From Bacteroides sp. (GTDB taxonomy: Bacteria; Bacteroidota; Bacteroidia; Bacteroidales; Muribaculaceae): DNA of 40,563 nt. The notes under the pieces were generated by a model. It did no database searches and was not told the origin of the DNA. It worked only from the letters and a program-made list of their open reading frames with translations. The position numbers and the translations under genes are program-made. The stretch's first letter is position 1; each line of letters begins with the position of its first letter. The stretch covers positions 1-40,563 of the forward strand of contig JAMPBC010000011.1 in NCBI GenBank assembly GCA_023666905.1, in the 5' to 3' direction. Positions 1-13,954 of the stretch are shown piece by piece.

Positions 1-54
1 ATAAAACGCGTAGTTCTTGCGACCGTGGCGTTGTAATCTGATTTTTGTTGCCAT
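1..54 (-). CDS. rpsP: Small ribosomal subunit protein bS16, N-terminal fragment (cut by window edge)
   Basis: The reverse strand from 54 down to 1 reads as 18 codons beginning ATG and giving MATKIRLQRHGRKNYAFY. This is the characteristic N-terminus of ribosomal protein bS16, a 30S assembly protein. The rest of the gene lies outside the window to the left. A canonical Bacteroidetes promoter lies about 50 bp upstream on the same strand (104-134), which supports the start. Only the start of the gene is visible, but the motif is so conserved that the identity is secure. Confidence 0.93.
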   Translation of the reverse strand, partial: MATKIRLQRHGRKNYAFY

Positions 55-103
55 TTGAAATTAATAAAATTAGTTTATGGTTTTGTATTGCTTTTTGCGA
101 GCG

Positions 104-134
104 CAAAGTTACAACATATTTTCCTAATAACCAA
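104..134 (-). promoter_or_regulatory. Bacteroidetes-type promoter for rpsP
   Basis: On the reverse strand, TTGG (134-131) is followed by a 19-nt spacer and TAACTTTG (111-104), a full match to the -33/-7 Bacteroidetes consensus. Transcription would start near 97-100, giving a 5' leader of about 45 nt before the rpsP ATG at 54. Confidence 0.75.
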
Positions 135-272
135 CCATTTTTATGTCTTTCTGATGTTTGGTGTCAGTAGCGTTGCGCGTAATTTGTTGCAAATCAGCCT
201 GCTGGATTTCAAATGTTGCGTTTGCGGTCAACTTTTTTGCTTCACGAGGGTGCGAGTGTCCGATTTTTTGGT

Positions 273-280
273 TAAGTTTG
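273..280 (+). promoter_or_regulatory. Possible -7 element for the sugar kinase operon
   Basis: TAAGTTTG matches the TAnnTTTG -7 consensus and lies about 58 bp before the kinase ATG at 338. I do not see a good TTG at the expected -33 position, so this is only half of a promoter. The rest of 135-337 shows no coding or structural signal that I can support. Confidence 0.4.
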
Positions 281-337
281 CATTTTGTACATCACAATTC
301 ATTTTCACTACGTTTCACACTTCCAATCCCAGTAGCC

Positions 338-1174
338 ATGATTCTGATAGCCGACAGCGGTAGCACCAAAACCCACTGGGCGCTCATTGCCCCCGGTGGC
401 GACGTGCGCGAATTTTTCTCACCCGGCATTAACCCGGCGCTTTGCAGCCCCGGAGAGTTCAAGGCCGCACTGGCCGATGCACTTAAGGGCGTAAGCCTGC
501 CGGCTGACTGTGTTATTGAATATTATGGTGCCGGATGCCTGCCCGAGCTTTGCCCCGTAGTGGAGGCCATTCTTGCCGAGGTTACCGGATGCAGCCACGT
601 CGCTGTTCATTCCGATATGCTTGGCGCCGCCCGCTCCGTCTGCGGTCCCTCTCCCGGCATTGTGGCCATTCTGGGCACCGGCTCCAACTCTTGTTACTAC
701 GATGGTAGCCGGATTCTTCTCAACACTCCGCCGCTGGGCTATGTGCTGGGCGATGAAGGCTCCGGTGCCCGGCTGGGTGCCCGGCTGCTAAACGGTGTGC
801 TAAAAGGATGGCTTTCCCCACATATTGTCGAGGCGTTTCACAGCGCCACCGGGTTGGACAAGGCCGCAGTTATAGAGCACGTCTACCGCAGGCCCGAGGC
901 CAACCGCTTCCTGGCTTCGATGGTGCCATTTATTGCCGACCATATTGCAGAGCCCGAGGTAGCCGCCATGGTCACCGATGAATTCACTCTGTTTCTGGAG
1001 CGAAACGTGGTCCATGCCTATCCACAGCAATTACCCCTCCACACTGTAGGATCCGTGGGGGCGGTGTTCGCCCCGCAGCTGCGTCAAGCAGCCGTTGCCT
1101 GCTCCATCACCGTGGGCAATGTGGTTCAGCGACCCATGTCCGGCTTGATTTCATTCCATTCCAACCGTAATTAA
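338..1174 (+). CDS. BadF/BadG/BcrA/BcrD-family sugar kinase (N-acetylglucosamine kinase-like)
   Basis: This is a cytoplasmic ASKHA-fold kinase that probably phosphorylates an amino sugar such as N-acetylglucosamine using ATP. With the start at 338 the protein is 278 residues, the usual size for this Bacteroidetes family. Residues 5-12 carry the phosphate-1 loop ADSGSTKT, residues 112-118 carry LGTGSNS (phosphate-2), and residues 138-143 carry GDEGSG. An in-frame ATG at 158 would add 60 residues that resemble no part of the family, so I reject it. The gene is followed after 15 bp by the tricorn-like protease, suggesting cotranscription. The substrate is inferred from the family; other sugars or N-acetylmuramate derivatives are possible. 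Confidence 0.85.
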   Translation: MILIADSGSTKTHWALIAPGGDVREFFSPGINPALCSPGEFKAALADALKGVSLPADCVIEYYGAGCLPELCPVVEAILAEVTGCSHVAVHSDMLGAARSVCGPSPGIVAILGTGSNSCYYDGSRILLNTPPLGYVLGDEGSGARLGARLLNGVLKGWLSPHIVEAFHSATGLDKAAVIEHVYRRPEANRFLASMVPFIADHIAEPEVAAMVTDEFTLFLERNVVHAYPQQLPLHTVGSVGAVFAPQLRQAAVACSITVGNVVQRPMSGLISFHSNRN

Positions 1175-1189
1175 CCCTCATTTCACCCA

Positions 1190-4100
1190 ATGAAAAAGAT
1201 AACAACACTCACCCTTTGCGCAATGGCGGCATTGGCTGCCGGCGCTCAGGATCAATCGTCCCTGTGGCTACGCAACGCGGCCGTGTCGCCCGATGGTTCC
1301 CAGGTGGCTTTTACCTTTAAAGGCAACATTTTCACTGTGCCTGCCACCGGCGGCAAAGCCACTCAGATAACCACCTCGCAGCACTACGACAGCACCCCCT
1401 TGTGGAGCCCCGATGGCCGAAACCTTGTGTTCACCTCCAACCGCCTCGGCTCCGATGATATCTACATAATACCTTCGGCCGGAGGAACCGCACGTCGTCT
1501 CACTACCCACTCCGGCAACGAAACGCCACTGACCTTCCTTCCGGACGGACGTCTGCTTTTCAGCGCCAACATTATGCCCGGCCAAACCTCCGCCCAGGCT
1601 CCGTTTGCCCCTCAGACATACGTGATTAACGTTGACGCCCCCTCGGCACGCCCCGAGTTGTACAAGTCGCTCCCCATGGCTGCCGCTTCGGCGAACGCTT
1701 CCGGACGCATTCTCTATCAGGACCGCAAGGGCTATGAAAACGCCTGGCGCAAGCATGAACGCTCCTCGGCCACGGCCGACGTGTGGCTCATTGACACCGA
1801 CGGCTCTTTCCGCCAGCTCACTGATTTTCTAGGCCACGACCTCAACCCCGTGTGGGGTAGTGGCGACACCTTCTTTTACCTCTCTGAAGCCGGCAACAAC
1901 AACCTGAACATTTACCGCGGCTCCACAGCTCCCGGTGCGTCTCTCGAGCAACTCACTTCCCACACCGGCATGCCCGTGCGCTCCCTCTCGGCCTCGGCCG
2001 ACGGTAGCGTGCTGGCCTACAGCCTTGGCGGCGAGCTCTACACCCTCACTCCCGGCGGCGAGCCTCACAAGCTCAACGTGGAGATTGTGACCGACGACTT
2101 TAATCCTGATATTATCAAAAACTTCCGCAACTCCGGCGCCACTACTCTCAGCGTCAACTCCAAAGGCTCCGAAGTGGCTTTCGTGATACGTGGCGATGTT
2201 TACGCCACCTCTGTGAAATATCCCACCACTGCACGAATCACCAACACTCCGGGTCAGGAACGCAACGTGGACATTGCTCCCGACGGCCGCTCGGTGGTTT
2301 ACGACTCGGAGCGCGACGGCATCTGGGGCCTCTACATTTCCAAAATCACCGACCCCTCCCAAAAACAGCTTGCCTACGCCACAGCCTTTACTGAAGAGCC
2401 CCTCTATAGCTGCGCCACATCTGCCCAGCAACCCTTATTTAGTCCCGACGGCAAAAATGTGGCTTTTCTGGAGGACCGCTGCACCTTGCGCGTAATTGAC
2501 CTCGACACTAAAAAGGTGACAACCGCCCTCAGTGGCGAATATAACTACTCATACACCGACGGCGACATTGACTTCACCTGGAGTCCCGACAGCAAGTGGC
2601 TACTTGTCAACTATATTGGTCAGGGCGGATGGAACAATTCCGACATCGCTCTGGTGGCTGCCGACGGTACGCAAGTGGTCGACCTTACCGAGAGCGGATA
2701 CTCCGACTCGCAGCCCCGCTGGGCCATGGGCGGTCGCGCCATAACCTATTCCACCGGAAAATACGGCATGAAAAGCCATGGCTCCTGGGGTAATCAGGAC
2801 GACATCATGTTCATGGCCCTCGACCCCGAAGCTTGGGATGAGTTCAACCTTACCGAAGAGGAGGCTGCCCTGAAAGAGCAGGCTGAAAAGGAGCGGAAGG
2901 AGAAGGAGGAATCCGACAAGGATTCCAAGAAATCCAAAACAAAAAAGAGTAAGAGCAAGGGAAAAGAGAAAACCGATTCCGATACCCCCGCCAAATCAGT
3001 GGAGTTCGACCTGCCCAACCGCCGCTATCGCACGGCCCGGCTCACCCCCCGCTCGGCAATGGTTGGCGACTATTATCTCTCGCCCAAGGCCGATAAGTTC
3101 TACTATGTGGCCGGCTCAACCGAGGCCGGCTCCAACCTCTACTGCCGCGACCTTCGAAAGGGCGATACCAAAGTGCTTGCCAAAGGCGTTTCAGGTGGCT
3201 TCGACGTTGACTCCAAAGGCGAAAACCTCTTCGTGCTCTCATCAAAGGGCATGAGCAAGATAGCGCTGTCTGACGGCACTGAAACCCCTATTGAGTTCGA
3301 TGCCCCCTACAACCGCCACCCCTCGCGCGAACGCGCCTATATCTTTGATCACGTGGTAAATCAGGTGAAAAACAAGTTCTACGACGCCTCGCTCCATTCG
3401 CTTCCCTGGGACTCCATAGCCGCCGCCCATCGCCGCTTCCTCCCTTACATTGACAATAACCGCGACTTTGCCATTCTGCTCAGTGAGCTCCTTGGCGAGC
3501 TCAACGCCTCCCACACCGGCGCCTCGACCTCGGCCTACTCCTCGGCCCCGCTCATGCCCACAGCATCGCTTGGCGCCTACTTCGACTCCTCCTACACCGG
3601 CAACGGTCTGCGCATTGCCGAAATCCTGCACCGCGGGCCGCTTGACACCCGCAAGGCCGCCGTGGCCCCGGGCGATGTCATAACAGCCATCGATGGCGAA
3701 CCCATTGCTGCGGGAACCGACTATTTCCCCCTGCTCGAAGGCAAAGCCGGAAAGAACGTACTCCTCACCGTGGAATCACCCTCCGGAACCACACGCAACA
3801 TTACCGTGAAACCCATCTCGGCCGGCGCTCGCAATCAGCTGCTCTATCAGCGCTGGGTGGAACACAACGAGCACCTCGTCGACAGCCTTTCGGGCGGCCG
3901 TCTGGCCTATGTTCACGTAGAAGGGATGGACTCACCGAGCTTCCGCGCTGTCTACGACCGTTTGCTCGGACGTTACCGCAACGCCGAAGCCGCCATTGTC
4001 GACACCCGCTGGAACGGTGGTGGATGGCTCCACAATGACCTGGCCATACTCCTCTCCGGCAAAGAATATGTTCGCTTCACGCCTCGTGGGCGCTACATTG

Positions 4101-4468
4101 GCTCCGAACCATTCTCGCAATGGACCAAACCCTCCGTGATGCTCGTAAACGAAAGCAACTACAGCGATGCACACGGAACGCCCTTCGTCTATCAAACCCT
4201 CGGTATTGGCGATGTGGTCGGAGCTCCCGTGCCAGGAACCATGACCGCCGTGTGGTGGGAAACCCAGATTGATCCCTCAATTGTGTTCGGAATCCCTCAG
4301 GTGACATCACAGGCCATGGACGGAACCGTGCTCGAAAACCATCAGCTCACCCCCGACGTTCTTATCTACAACAACCCCGCCGATGTTGACGCCGGCACCG
4401 ACGCCCAACTCGAAGGGGCAGTGAAACATTTGCTTGAAAAACTTAAAACATCCACCACACATGATTGA
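1190..4468 (+). CDS. Exported tricorn-like protease (S41 family, beta-propellers plus PDZ)
   Basis: This 1092-residue protein resembles archaeal tricorn protease, which cuts peptides down to short products. It begins with a signal peptide (about residues 1-19, ending GAQ), so here it acts in the periplasm or outside the cell. Repeated blade motifs of the type SPDG, LWSPDGRN and FSPDGKN mark two propellers over roughly 25-650. A PDZ region follows at about 795-885 and the C-terminal serine-protease region after it. Ser774-His775 (ASHTG) matches tricorn's Ser-His pair. Ser992 in NESNYSD is the likely nucleophile, and Glu1024 may be the catalytic Glu. A strongly charged Lys/Glu/Ser-rich insert occupies about 556-600. 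The stop overlaps the next gene by 8 bp, so the two are probably coupled in translation. Confidence 0.9.
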   Translation: MKKITTLTLCAMAALAAGAQDQSSLWLRNAAVSPDGSQVAFTFKGNIFTVPATGGKATQITTSQHYDSTPLWSPDGRNLVFTSNRLGSDDIYIIPSAGGTARRLTTHSGNETPLTFLPDGRLLFSANIMPGQTSAQAPFAPQTYVINVDAPSARPELYKSLPMAAASANASGRILYQDRKGYENAWRKHERSSATADVWLIDTDGSFRQLTDFLGHDLNPVWGSGDTFFYLSEAGNNNLNIYRGSTAPGASLEQLTSHTGMPVRSLSASADGSVLAYSLGGELYTLTPGGEPHKLNVEIVTDDFNPDIIKNFRNSGATTLSVNSKGSEVAFVIRGDVYATSVKYPTTARITNTPGQERNVDIAPDGRSVVYDSERDGIWGLYISKITDPSQKQLAYATAFTEEPLYSCATSAQQPLFSPDGKNVAFLEDRCTLRVIDLDTKKVTTALSGEYNYSYTDGDIDFTWSPDSKWLLVNYIGQGGWNNSDIALVAADGTQVVDLTESGYSDSQPRWAMGGRAITYSTGKYGMKSHGSWGNQDDIMFMALDPEAWDEFNLTEEEAALKEQAEKERKEKEESDKDSKKSKTKKSKSKGKEKTDSDTPAKSVEFDLPNRRYRTARLTPRSAMVGDYYLSPKADKFYYVAGSTEAGSNLYCRDLRKGDTKVLAKGVSGGFDVDSKGENLFVLSSKGMSKIALSDGTETPIEFDAPYNRHPSRERAYIFDHVVNQVKNKFYDASLHSLPWDSIAAAHRRFLPYIDNNRDFAILLSELLGELNASHTGASTSAYSSAPLMPTASLGAYFDSSYTGNGLRIAEILHRGPLDTRKAAVAPGDVITAIDGEPIAAGTDYFPLLEGKAGKNVLLTVESPSGTTRNITVKPISAGARNQLLYQRWVEHNEHLVDSLSGGRLAYVHVEGMDSPSFRAVYDRLLGRYRNAEAAIVDTRWNGGGWLHNDLAILLSGKEYVRFTPRGRYIGSEPFSQWTKPSVMLVNESNYSDAHGTPFVYQTLGIGDVVGAPVPGTMTAVWWETQIDPSIVFGIPQVTSQAMDGTVLENHQLTPDVLIYNNPADVDAGTDAQLEGAVKHLLEKLKTSTTHD

Positions 4469-4925
4469 ACCCGGACAGAAAGCCCCCGAAATCCTCGGAG
4501 AAGATGAAAACGGCAACCCCGTGCGCCTGAGCCAATTCGCAGGCCGTAACCTCGTGCTCTACTTCTACCCCAAAGATAACACCTCCGGATGCACCGCTGA
4601 AGCCTGCTCGTTGCGCGACAACATCGACGCACTACGCGCACAAGGCTATGAAGTGATTGGTGTGAGTCCCGATTCCGCTGCCTCGCACCGCAAATTCATT
4701 GACAAACACGCCTTGCCGTTTCACCTCATTGCCGACACTGACCACCGTCTTGCCGAGCAAATGGGCGCCTGGGGCGAGAAAAGCATGTGCGGCCGAAAAT
4801 ACATGGGCCTGCTGCGCACAACCTTCCTCATAGGTCCCGACGGCACGGTGACCCATGTCTTCGCACCCCGCCAAATCAAAACCAAGCTCCACGCCACCCA
4901 AATCCTCGACACCATCCATCCCTGA
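4461..4925 (+). CDS. bcp: Thioredoxin-dependent thiol peroxidase, Bcp/PrxQ type
   Basis: This enzyme reduces hydrogen peroxide and organic hydroperoxides using thioredoxin as reductant. The 154-residue protein has the peroxidatic Cys44 in SGCT, and a resolving Cys49 five residues later, the pattern of the atypical 2-Cys Bcp/PrxQ subgroup. An additional Cys110 sits in the conserved SMCGRKYMG stretch, where most relatives have Tyr. The start at 4461 gives the usual N-terminus MIEPGQKAPE and overlaps the protease stop by 8 bp. An upstream ATG at 4434 lies inside the protease gene and adds nine unsupported residues. It is the last gene of the operon and converges on the beta-galactosidase. Confidence 0.93.
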   Translation: MIEPGQKAPEILGEDENGNPVRLSQFAGRNLVLYFYPKDNTSGCTAEACSLRDNIDALRAQGYEVIGVSPDSAASHRKFIDKHALPFHLIADTDHRLAEQMGAWGEKSMCGRKYMGLLRTTFLIGPDGTVTHVFAPRQIKTKLHATQILDTIHP

Positions 4926-4937
4926 TTTCCTGTCTTT

Positions 4938-4977
4938 CCCGTTCCGTTCCGGGGTGGGACAAGCGGAACGGAACGGG
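4938..4977. repeat. Palindromic hairpin with tandem-repeat arms between convergent genes
   Basis: The arms 4938-4951 (CCCGTTCCGTTCCG) and 4964-4977 (CGGAACGGAACGGG) are perfectly complementary over 14 bp, with a 12-nt loop. Each arm holds a doubled GTTCC/GGAAC unit. It lies between the converging bcp and beta-galactosidase genes and could act as a bidirectional terminator. Neither side has a T tract, however, so it may instead be a REP-like element. A similar hairpin lies at 39768-39811. Confidence 0.7.
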
Positions 4978-5019
4978 ACAAAGTGGAACACGTTGCGGCG
5001 TCAGACTGCGCAAGATTAC

Positions 5020-9903
<4,884 letters not shown>

Positions 9904-9921
9904 TCACCTCCGAATGAATGT

Positions 9922-10941
9922 TCAAAAGCGGAGCACCATTTCCAAAATGGCTTTTGAAGCCATGTCAGGGGTAATGACGGCGTTGGAATGGTAGAAGTAT
10001 TTTTCGTAGTCGGCGCGGATGTCGAGATACATACCGGCTGAGCGTACATGGCTTATGGTGGCGCCTACGGTGATGCGGTTGCGGGCTGGATTGTTGACCA
10101 CGGGCACTCCGGTGGCGTTGCGTGAACCCGAGCTGTGGGCGGTCATGCCGTCGAAGCGTCCCTGAAATGAGAGACGGTTGAAAATGCCGGCTTTTATGGG
10201 CATGCGGTAGTCGACCCATCCGTTCCAGGCGTGGGCGTTTTTGAGGTTGCGGCCGCAGTAGTGCTTGTTCATGTACTCGGCTTCGGCGCTCCAGCGTCCG
10301 CTTTGCCAGGACACGGTTCCGTCCACCACGTTCATCCTCACAGAGTCAGGCGAAATGGAGGCAAAGCCCGCTTCCAGGGCCACGTTGCCAATTTTCAGGG
10401 TTGCTTTGGAGCCGAACGCCACAGAGCGGTTCCAGGGGCCGTGGTCGCCAATCTTGCCGGGATTAAAGGCACCGGCCTCGAGGGTGAGGGGGATGCGTGG
10501 CAGTGCATAGCTGAGCTTGGCACCCACGGCGCGATAGTTAAACATTTGGCGGCCTATGAACGATCGGTTGGCAAAGAGATAGTTGTGGGGTGCGCGGAAG
10601 GGGTCGACGGCAAAGGGCATGCGGAACTGACCGGCCTGGAATTTGAGACCCGGTGCCATGGCAAGGCGTACCCAGCCGTCGAGGATTTTCATGGACCCTT
10701 TGTCGCAGAAGTCGGACTGAATAAAGTAGTCGATTTGCGGAGCAATGAATCCACCAATGCTCAGGCGGGCGTTGCGCAGCTGGAAGTGGTAAGCGGCAGG
10801 GCCTTCGGTGGTCATTTCAAGGCGTGGGCGCAGTGTACCGTGGATTTGTGGACGGTAAGAAACGGAGTCGGCTGCCGAGGCTGTTGCAGAAGCCAGAAGA
10901 GCGCAAACCATCCCCAGCATGGTGGCTAATTTACCGGACAT
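9922..10941 (-). CDS. Phosphate-selective porin O/P family outer-membrane protein
   Basis: The protein has 339 residues and starts with a signal peptide (MSGKLATMLGMVCALLASATASA). The mature part is rich in alternating beta strands and ends in Phe (MVLRF), as expected for an outer-membrane barrel recognised by the Bam complex. The segments RPRLEMTTEG, LRNARLSIGGFI, DYFIQSDF and FQAGQFRMPF are typical of the OprP/OprO (porin P) family. In Bacteroidetes most of these have unknown substrates, so phosphate transport should not be assumed. It sits upstream of and in the same direction as the GH2 enzyme, but each has its own promoter. Confidence 0.85.
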   Translation of the reverse strand: MSGKLATMLGMVCALLASATASAADSVSYRPQIHGTLRPRLEMTTEGPAAYHFQLRNARLSIGGFIAPQIDYFIQSDFCDKGSMKILDGWVRLAMAPGLKFQAGQFRMPFAVDPFRAPHNYLFANRSFIGRQMFNYRAVGAKLSYALPRIPLTLEAGAFNPGKIGDHGPWNRSVAFGSKATLKIGNVALEAGFASISPDSVRMNVVDGTVSWQSGRWSAEAEYMNKHYCGRNLKNAHAWNGWVDYRMPIKAGIFNRLSFQGRFDGMTAHSSGSRNATGVPVVNNPARNRITVGATISHVRSAGMYLDIRADYEKYFYHSNAVITPDMASKAILEMVLRF

Positions 10942-11002
10942 AGATGAATGGGAGGATGTGAATTGGATTGGTTAGAGTTGTTCGTTTTTGCTTTTTCGGC
11001 CG

Positions 11003-11034
11003 CAAAAATACAAAAATTCCCCCAATCGGGCAAA
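11003..11034 (-). promoter_or_regulatory. Promoter for the porin gene
   Basis: Reverse-strand TTTG (11034-11031) is followed after 20 nt by TATTTTTG (11010-11003), matching the Bacteroidetes consensus. The start would be near 10997, about 55 nt before the porin ATG at 10941. Confidence 0.7.
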
Positions 11035-11077
11035 CGAGAGGAGCGGCAGTACAGGGCTAATTCGCCGTTGCCGATGG

Positions 11078-13954
11078 TTAGGGTTTGAGTTCCGGGCGCA
11101 GGAAAGCGGCGGTGGGGGAGGTCCCGGCTGCAACCTGCTCGGGGGTGCCTTGGGCAAGGATTTGTCCGCCTTGCTCGCCTCCGCCGGGACCCATGTCAAT
11201 GAGATGGTCGGCACACTTGAGCACGTCAAGGTTGTGCTCAATCACCAAAACGGTGTTGCCTTTCTGCACCAAACGGTTGAGCACGCCCAACAGCACCCGT
11301 ATGTCCTCGAAATGAAGCCCGGTGGTGGGCTCGTCAAGAATGAAAAGGGTTTTGCCGGTGTCGCGCTTGGCAAGCTCGGTGGCCAGCTTCACGCGCTGGT
11401 TTTCGCCTCCCGAGAGGGTGCTTGAGGGCTGTCCGAGTTTTATGTAGCCAAGTCCAATGTCCTGAAGTACCTTTATCTTTTTGTGGATGGCAGGGATGCC
11501 GGCAAAGAAGTCGACGGCCTGATTTATGGTCATGTCCAGAACGTCGGCAATGGATTTGCCTTTGAAGCGCACTTCCAGTGTCTCGCGGTTGTATCGGCGT
11601 CCATGGCATGTTTCGCAGGGCACCAGTACATCGGGCAGGAAGTTCATTTCAATGGTTCGGTAGCCGTTGCCGGAGCAGGCTTCGCAGCGGCCGCCCTTGA
11701 CATTGAATGAGAAGCGCCCCGGTTTGTAGCCTCGGATTTTTGATTCGGGGAGGTTGACAAAGAGGTTGCGTATGTCGGAGAACACGCCGGTGTAGGTGGC
11801 GGGATTGGAACGTGGAGTACGTCCCAAAGGGGTCTGGTCAACGGTGACCACTTTGTCGATGTTTTCAATGCCTTCGATTGAGGCGTAGGGAAGCGGCTGG
11901 CGCTGCGAGCGGAAGAAGTGGTGCGACAGGATTGGCTGCAGGGTGTGGTTAATGAGCGTGGATTTCCCCGAGCCGCTCACCCCGGCCACGCATGTAAGGG
12001 TGCCCAGCGGGATGGTGAGGTCAACGTTTTTCAGATTGTGGCCCGTGGCTCCGCGCAGTGTCAGGGTGAGTCCGTTGCCAGCGCGGCGCTCGGCGGGCAC
12101 TTCAATGGCTTTGCGCCCCGAGAGGTATCGGGCCGTGACGGTGTCGGCCTGAAGCATCTGCGAGGGGGTGCCCTGAAACACCACTTGTCCCCCCTTGCGC
12201 CCGCCAAGAGGACCAATGTCAATCACATAGTCGGCTTGAAGCATCATGTCCTTGTCATGTTCAACTACCACTACGGTGTTGTTGGCGTCGCGCAGTTTTT
12301 TGAGCGATGTGATGAGGCGGTCGTTGTCGCGCTGATGCAGTCCAATGCTCGGTTCGTCCAGGATATAGAGCACGTTGACCAGCTCAGACCCAATTTGTGT
12401 GGCCAGACGAATGCGCTGGCTCTCGCCGCCACTGAGGGTGGCCGAGGCGCGGTCGAGCGACAGGTATTCCAACCCCACGTCAACCAGAAATCCCAGCCGG
12501 GAGCGGATTTCCTTGAGAATTTCGGCAGCAATGACGCGCTCCTGCTTATCAAGCCGCTCCTCCACGGTGAGTGACCAGTCATGGAGCCGGCGGATGTCCA
12601 TGGCTGCGAGCGAGGCAATGTCCTGACCGTCGACAAAGAAGTGGAGCGACTCGCGGCACAGTCGCTTGCCCTGACACTCGGGACAAACTGCCCGGCCAAA
12701 GAACTGGCCTCCCCACTTGCGGGCCGAAGCTCCGGCTTCGTCGTCCATCTGCATTTCCAGGTATTTGGCAAGCCCCTCGTAAGCAAAGGAGTAGCGGGCC
12801 GAAAGGGCTCCGGACGACAATGTGAGCCGTTCGTCGGTGCCGTTGATAATATCGTTGATGGCCTCCTCGGGAATTTGACCCACAGGAGTTTTGAGCGTGC
12901 AGCCGTACTTCAGACAGATGGCCTCGATTTGGTGGAAAATCATGGAGTCACGGTAGCGTCCGAGCGGAGCTATGCCCCCGGCGTGGATTGATAGCTTCTC
13001 ATCGGGGAAAATCTTGGCGCGGTCAATGATGTTGACGTATCCCAGGCCCTTGCAGGCCGGGCAGTAGCCCTGGGGGGAGTTAAAGGAGAAGTTGTGGGGG
13101 GCCGGTTCGCGGTAGGAGAGGCCGGTTGTGGGGTCCATGAGCTGCTGCGAAAATTGGAACACACGGTCGTGGTCAACGTCGTAAACCATCATCTGCTTGT
13201 CGCCCTGGCGCAGAGCTTCGGTCACGCTGTCGCGCAGGCGGGTCTCGTCTTTGTCGCTCACCTTAAGGCGGTCAATCACGGCTTCGATGGAGTGGTTTTT
13301 GTAGCGGTCAACCTTCATTCCGGGGGTGATTTCGCGCAGGTGGCCATCGACTCGGACTGTTAGGTAGCCCTTTTTGCGAATAGTTTCAAAGAGCTCCTTG
13401 TAGTGCCCCTTGCGGTTTTTTACCAGCGGTGCCAACACGTAGATTTTGTTTCCTTGGAAACGCTCCAGAATGAGGCGTACAATTTTCTCCTCGGAGTACT
13501 TGACCATGCGCTCGCCAGAGAGGTAGCTCACCGCTTGGCCGATGCGGGCAAAGAGCAGACGGAGAAAGTCGTAGATTTCGGTTGTGGTGCCTATGGTGCT
13601 CCGGGGATTGCGGTTAACGGTTTTCTGCTCGATTGAAATGACAGGGCTAAGGCCGGTGATTTTGTCCACGTCGGGACGCTCCATGTTGCCCAGCATGTTG
13701 CGGGCGTAGGAGGAGAATGTTTCAATGTAGCGGCGCTGCCCTTCGGCATAGATGGTGTCGAAGGCGAGCGAAGATTTACCGGAGCCGGATAGCCCGGTGA
13801 TGACGGTGAGCGAGTTGTGGGGCAGGCTCACGTCTATGTTTTTAAGATTGTTGACCCTTGCGCCCCACACCTCGAGCAGGGTAGGGGATGCAGTAACGGA
13901 GGTGGATGATGTATGCTGTTGTGGTTCGGTGTCGGTGGTTATTTGTTGACCCAT
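11078..13954 (-). CDS. uvrA: Excinuclease ABC subunit A
   Basis: UvrA is the damage-recognition ATPase of nucleotide excision repair and loads UvrB (found here at 33535) onto lesions. The 958-residue protein has two ABC ATPase halves: Walker A at about 54-61 (GLSGSGKS) and about 658-665 (GVSGSGKS), with signature motifs LSGGESQRI and LSGGENQRV. Zinc-type cysteine pairs are present ([27 protein letters not shown] with CETCHGRRY). The conserved region starts around residue 26, so the first 25 Thr/Ser/Gln-rich residues are an extension. The start overlaps the upstream transglycosylase stop by 16 bp, suggesting translational coupling. Confidence 0.96.
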   Translation of the reverse strand: MGQQITTDTEPQQHTSSTSVTASPTLLEVWGARVNNLKNIDVSLPHNSLTVITGLSGSGKSSLAFDTIYAEGQRRYIETFSSYARNMLGNMERPDVDKITGLSPVISIEQKTVNRNPRSTIGTTTEIYDFLRLLFARIGQAVSYLSGERMVKYSEEKIVRLILERFQGNKIYVLAPLVKNRKGHYKELFETIRKKGYLTVRVDGHLREITPGMKVDRYKNHSIEAVIDRLKVSDKDETRLRDSVTEALRQGDKQMMVYDVDHDRVFQFSQQLMDPTTGLSYREPAPHNFSFNSPQGYCPACKGLGYVNIIDRAKIFPDEKLSIHAGGIAPLGRYRDSMIFHQIEAICLKYGCTLKTPVGQIPEEAINDIINGTDERLTLSSGALSARYSFAYEGLAKYLEMQMDDEAGASARKWGGQFFGRAVCPECQGKRLCRESLHFFVDGQDIASLAAMDIRRLHDWSLTVEERLDKQERVIAAEILKEIRSRLGFLVDVGLEYLSLDRASATLSGGESQRIRLATQIGSELVNVLYILDEPSIGLHQRDNDRLITSLKKLRDANNTVVVVEHDKDMMLQADYVIDIGPLGGRKGGQVVFQGTPSQMLQADTVTARYLSGRKAIEVPAERRAGNGLTLTLRGATGHNLKNVDLTIPLGTLTCVAGVSGSGKSTLINHTLQPILSHHFFRSQRQPLPYASIEGIENIDKVVTVDQTPLGRTPRSNPATYTGVFSDIRNLFVNLPESKIRGYKPGRFSFNVKGGRCEACSGNGYRTIEMNFLPDVLVPCETCHGRRYNRETLEVRFKGKSIADVLDMTINQAVDFFAGIPAIHKKIKVLQDIGLGYIKLGQPSSTLSGGENQRVKLATELAKRDTGKTLFILDEPTTGLHFEDIRVLLGVLNRLVQKGNTVLVIEHNLDVLKCADHLIDMGPGGGEQGGQILAQGTPEQVAAGTSPTAAFLRPELKP

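Noticed and set aside
158-337. Upstream extension of the sugar kinase from an ATG at 158
   Set aside because: The added 60 residues have no family similarity, and the conserved kinase N-terminus starts at 338.
11918-12574. Rightward open frame opposite uvrA
   Set aside because: Antisense shadow without recognisable motifs.
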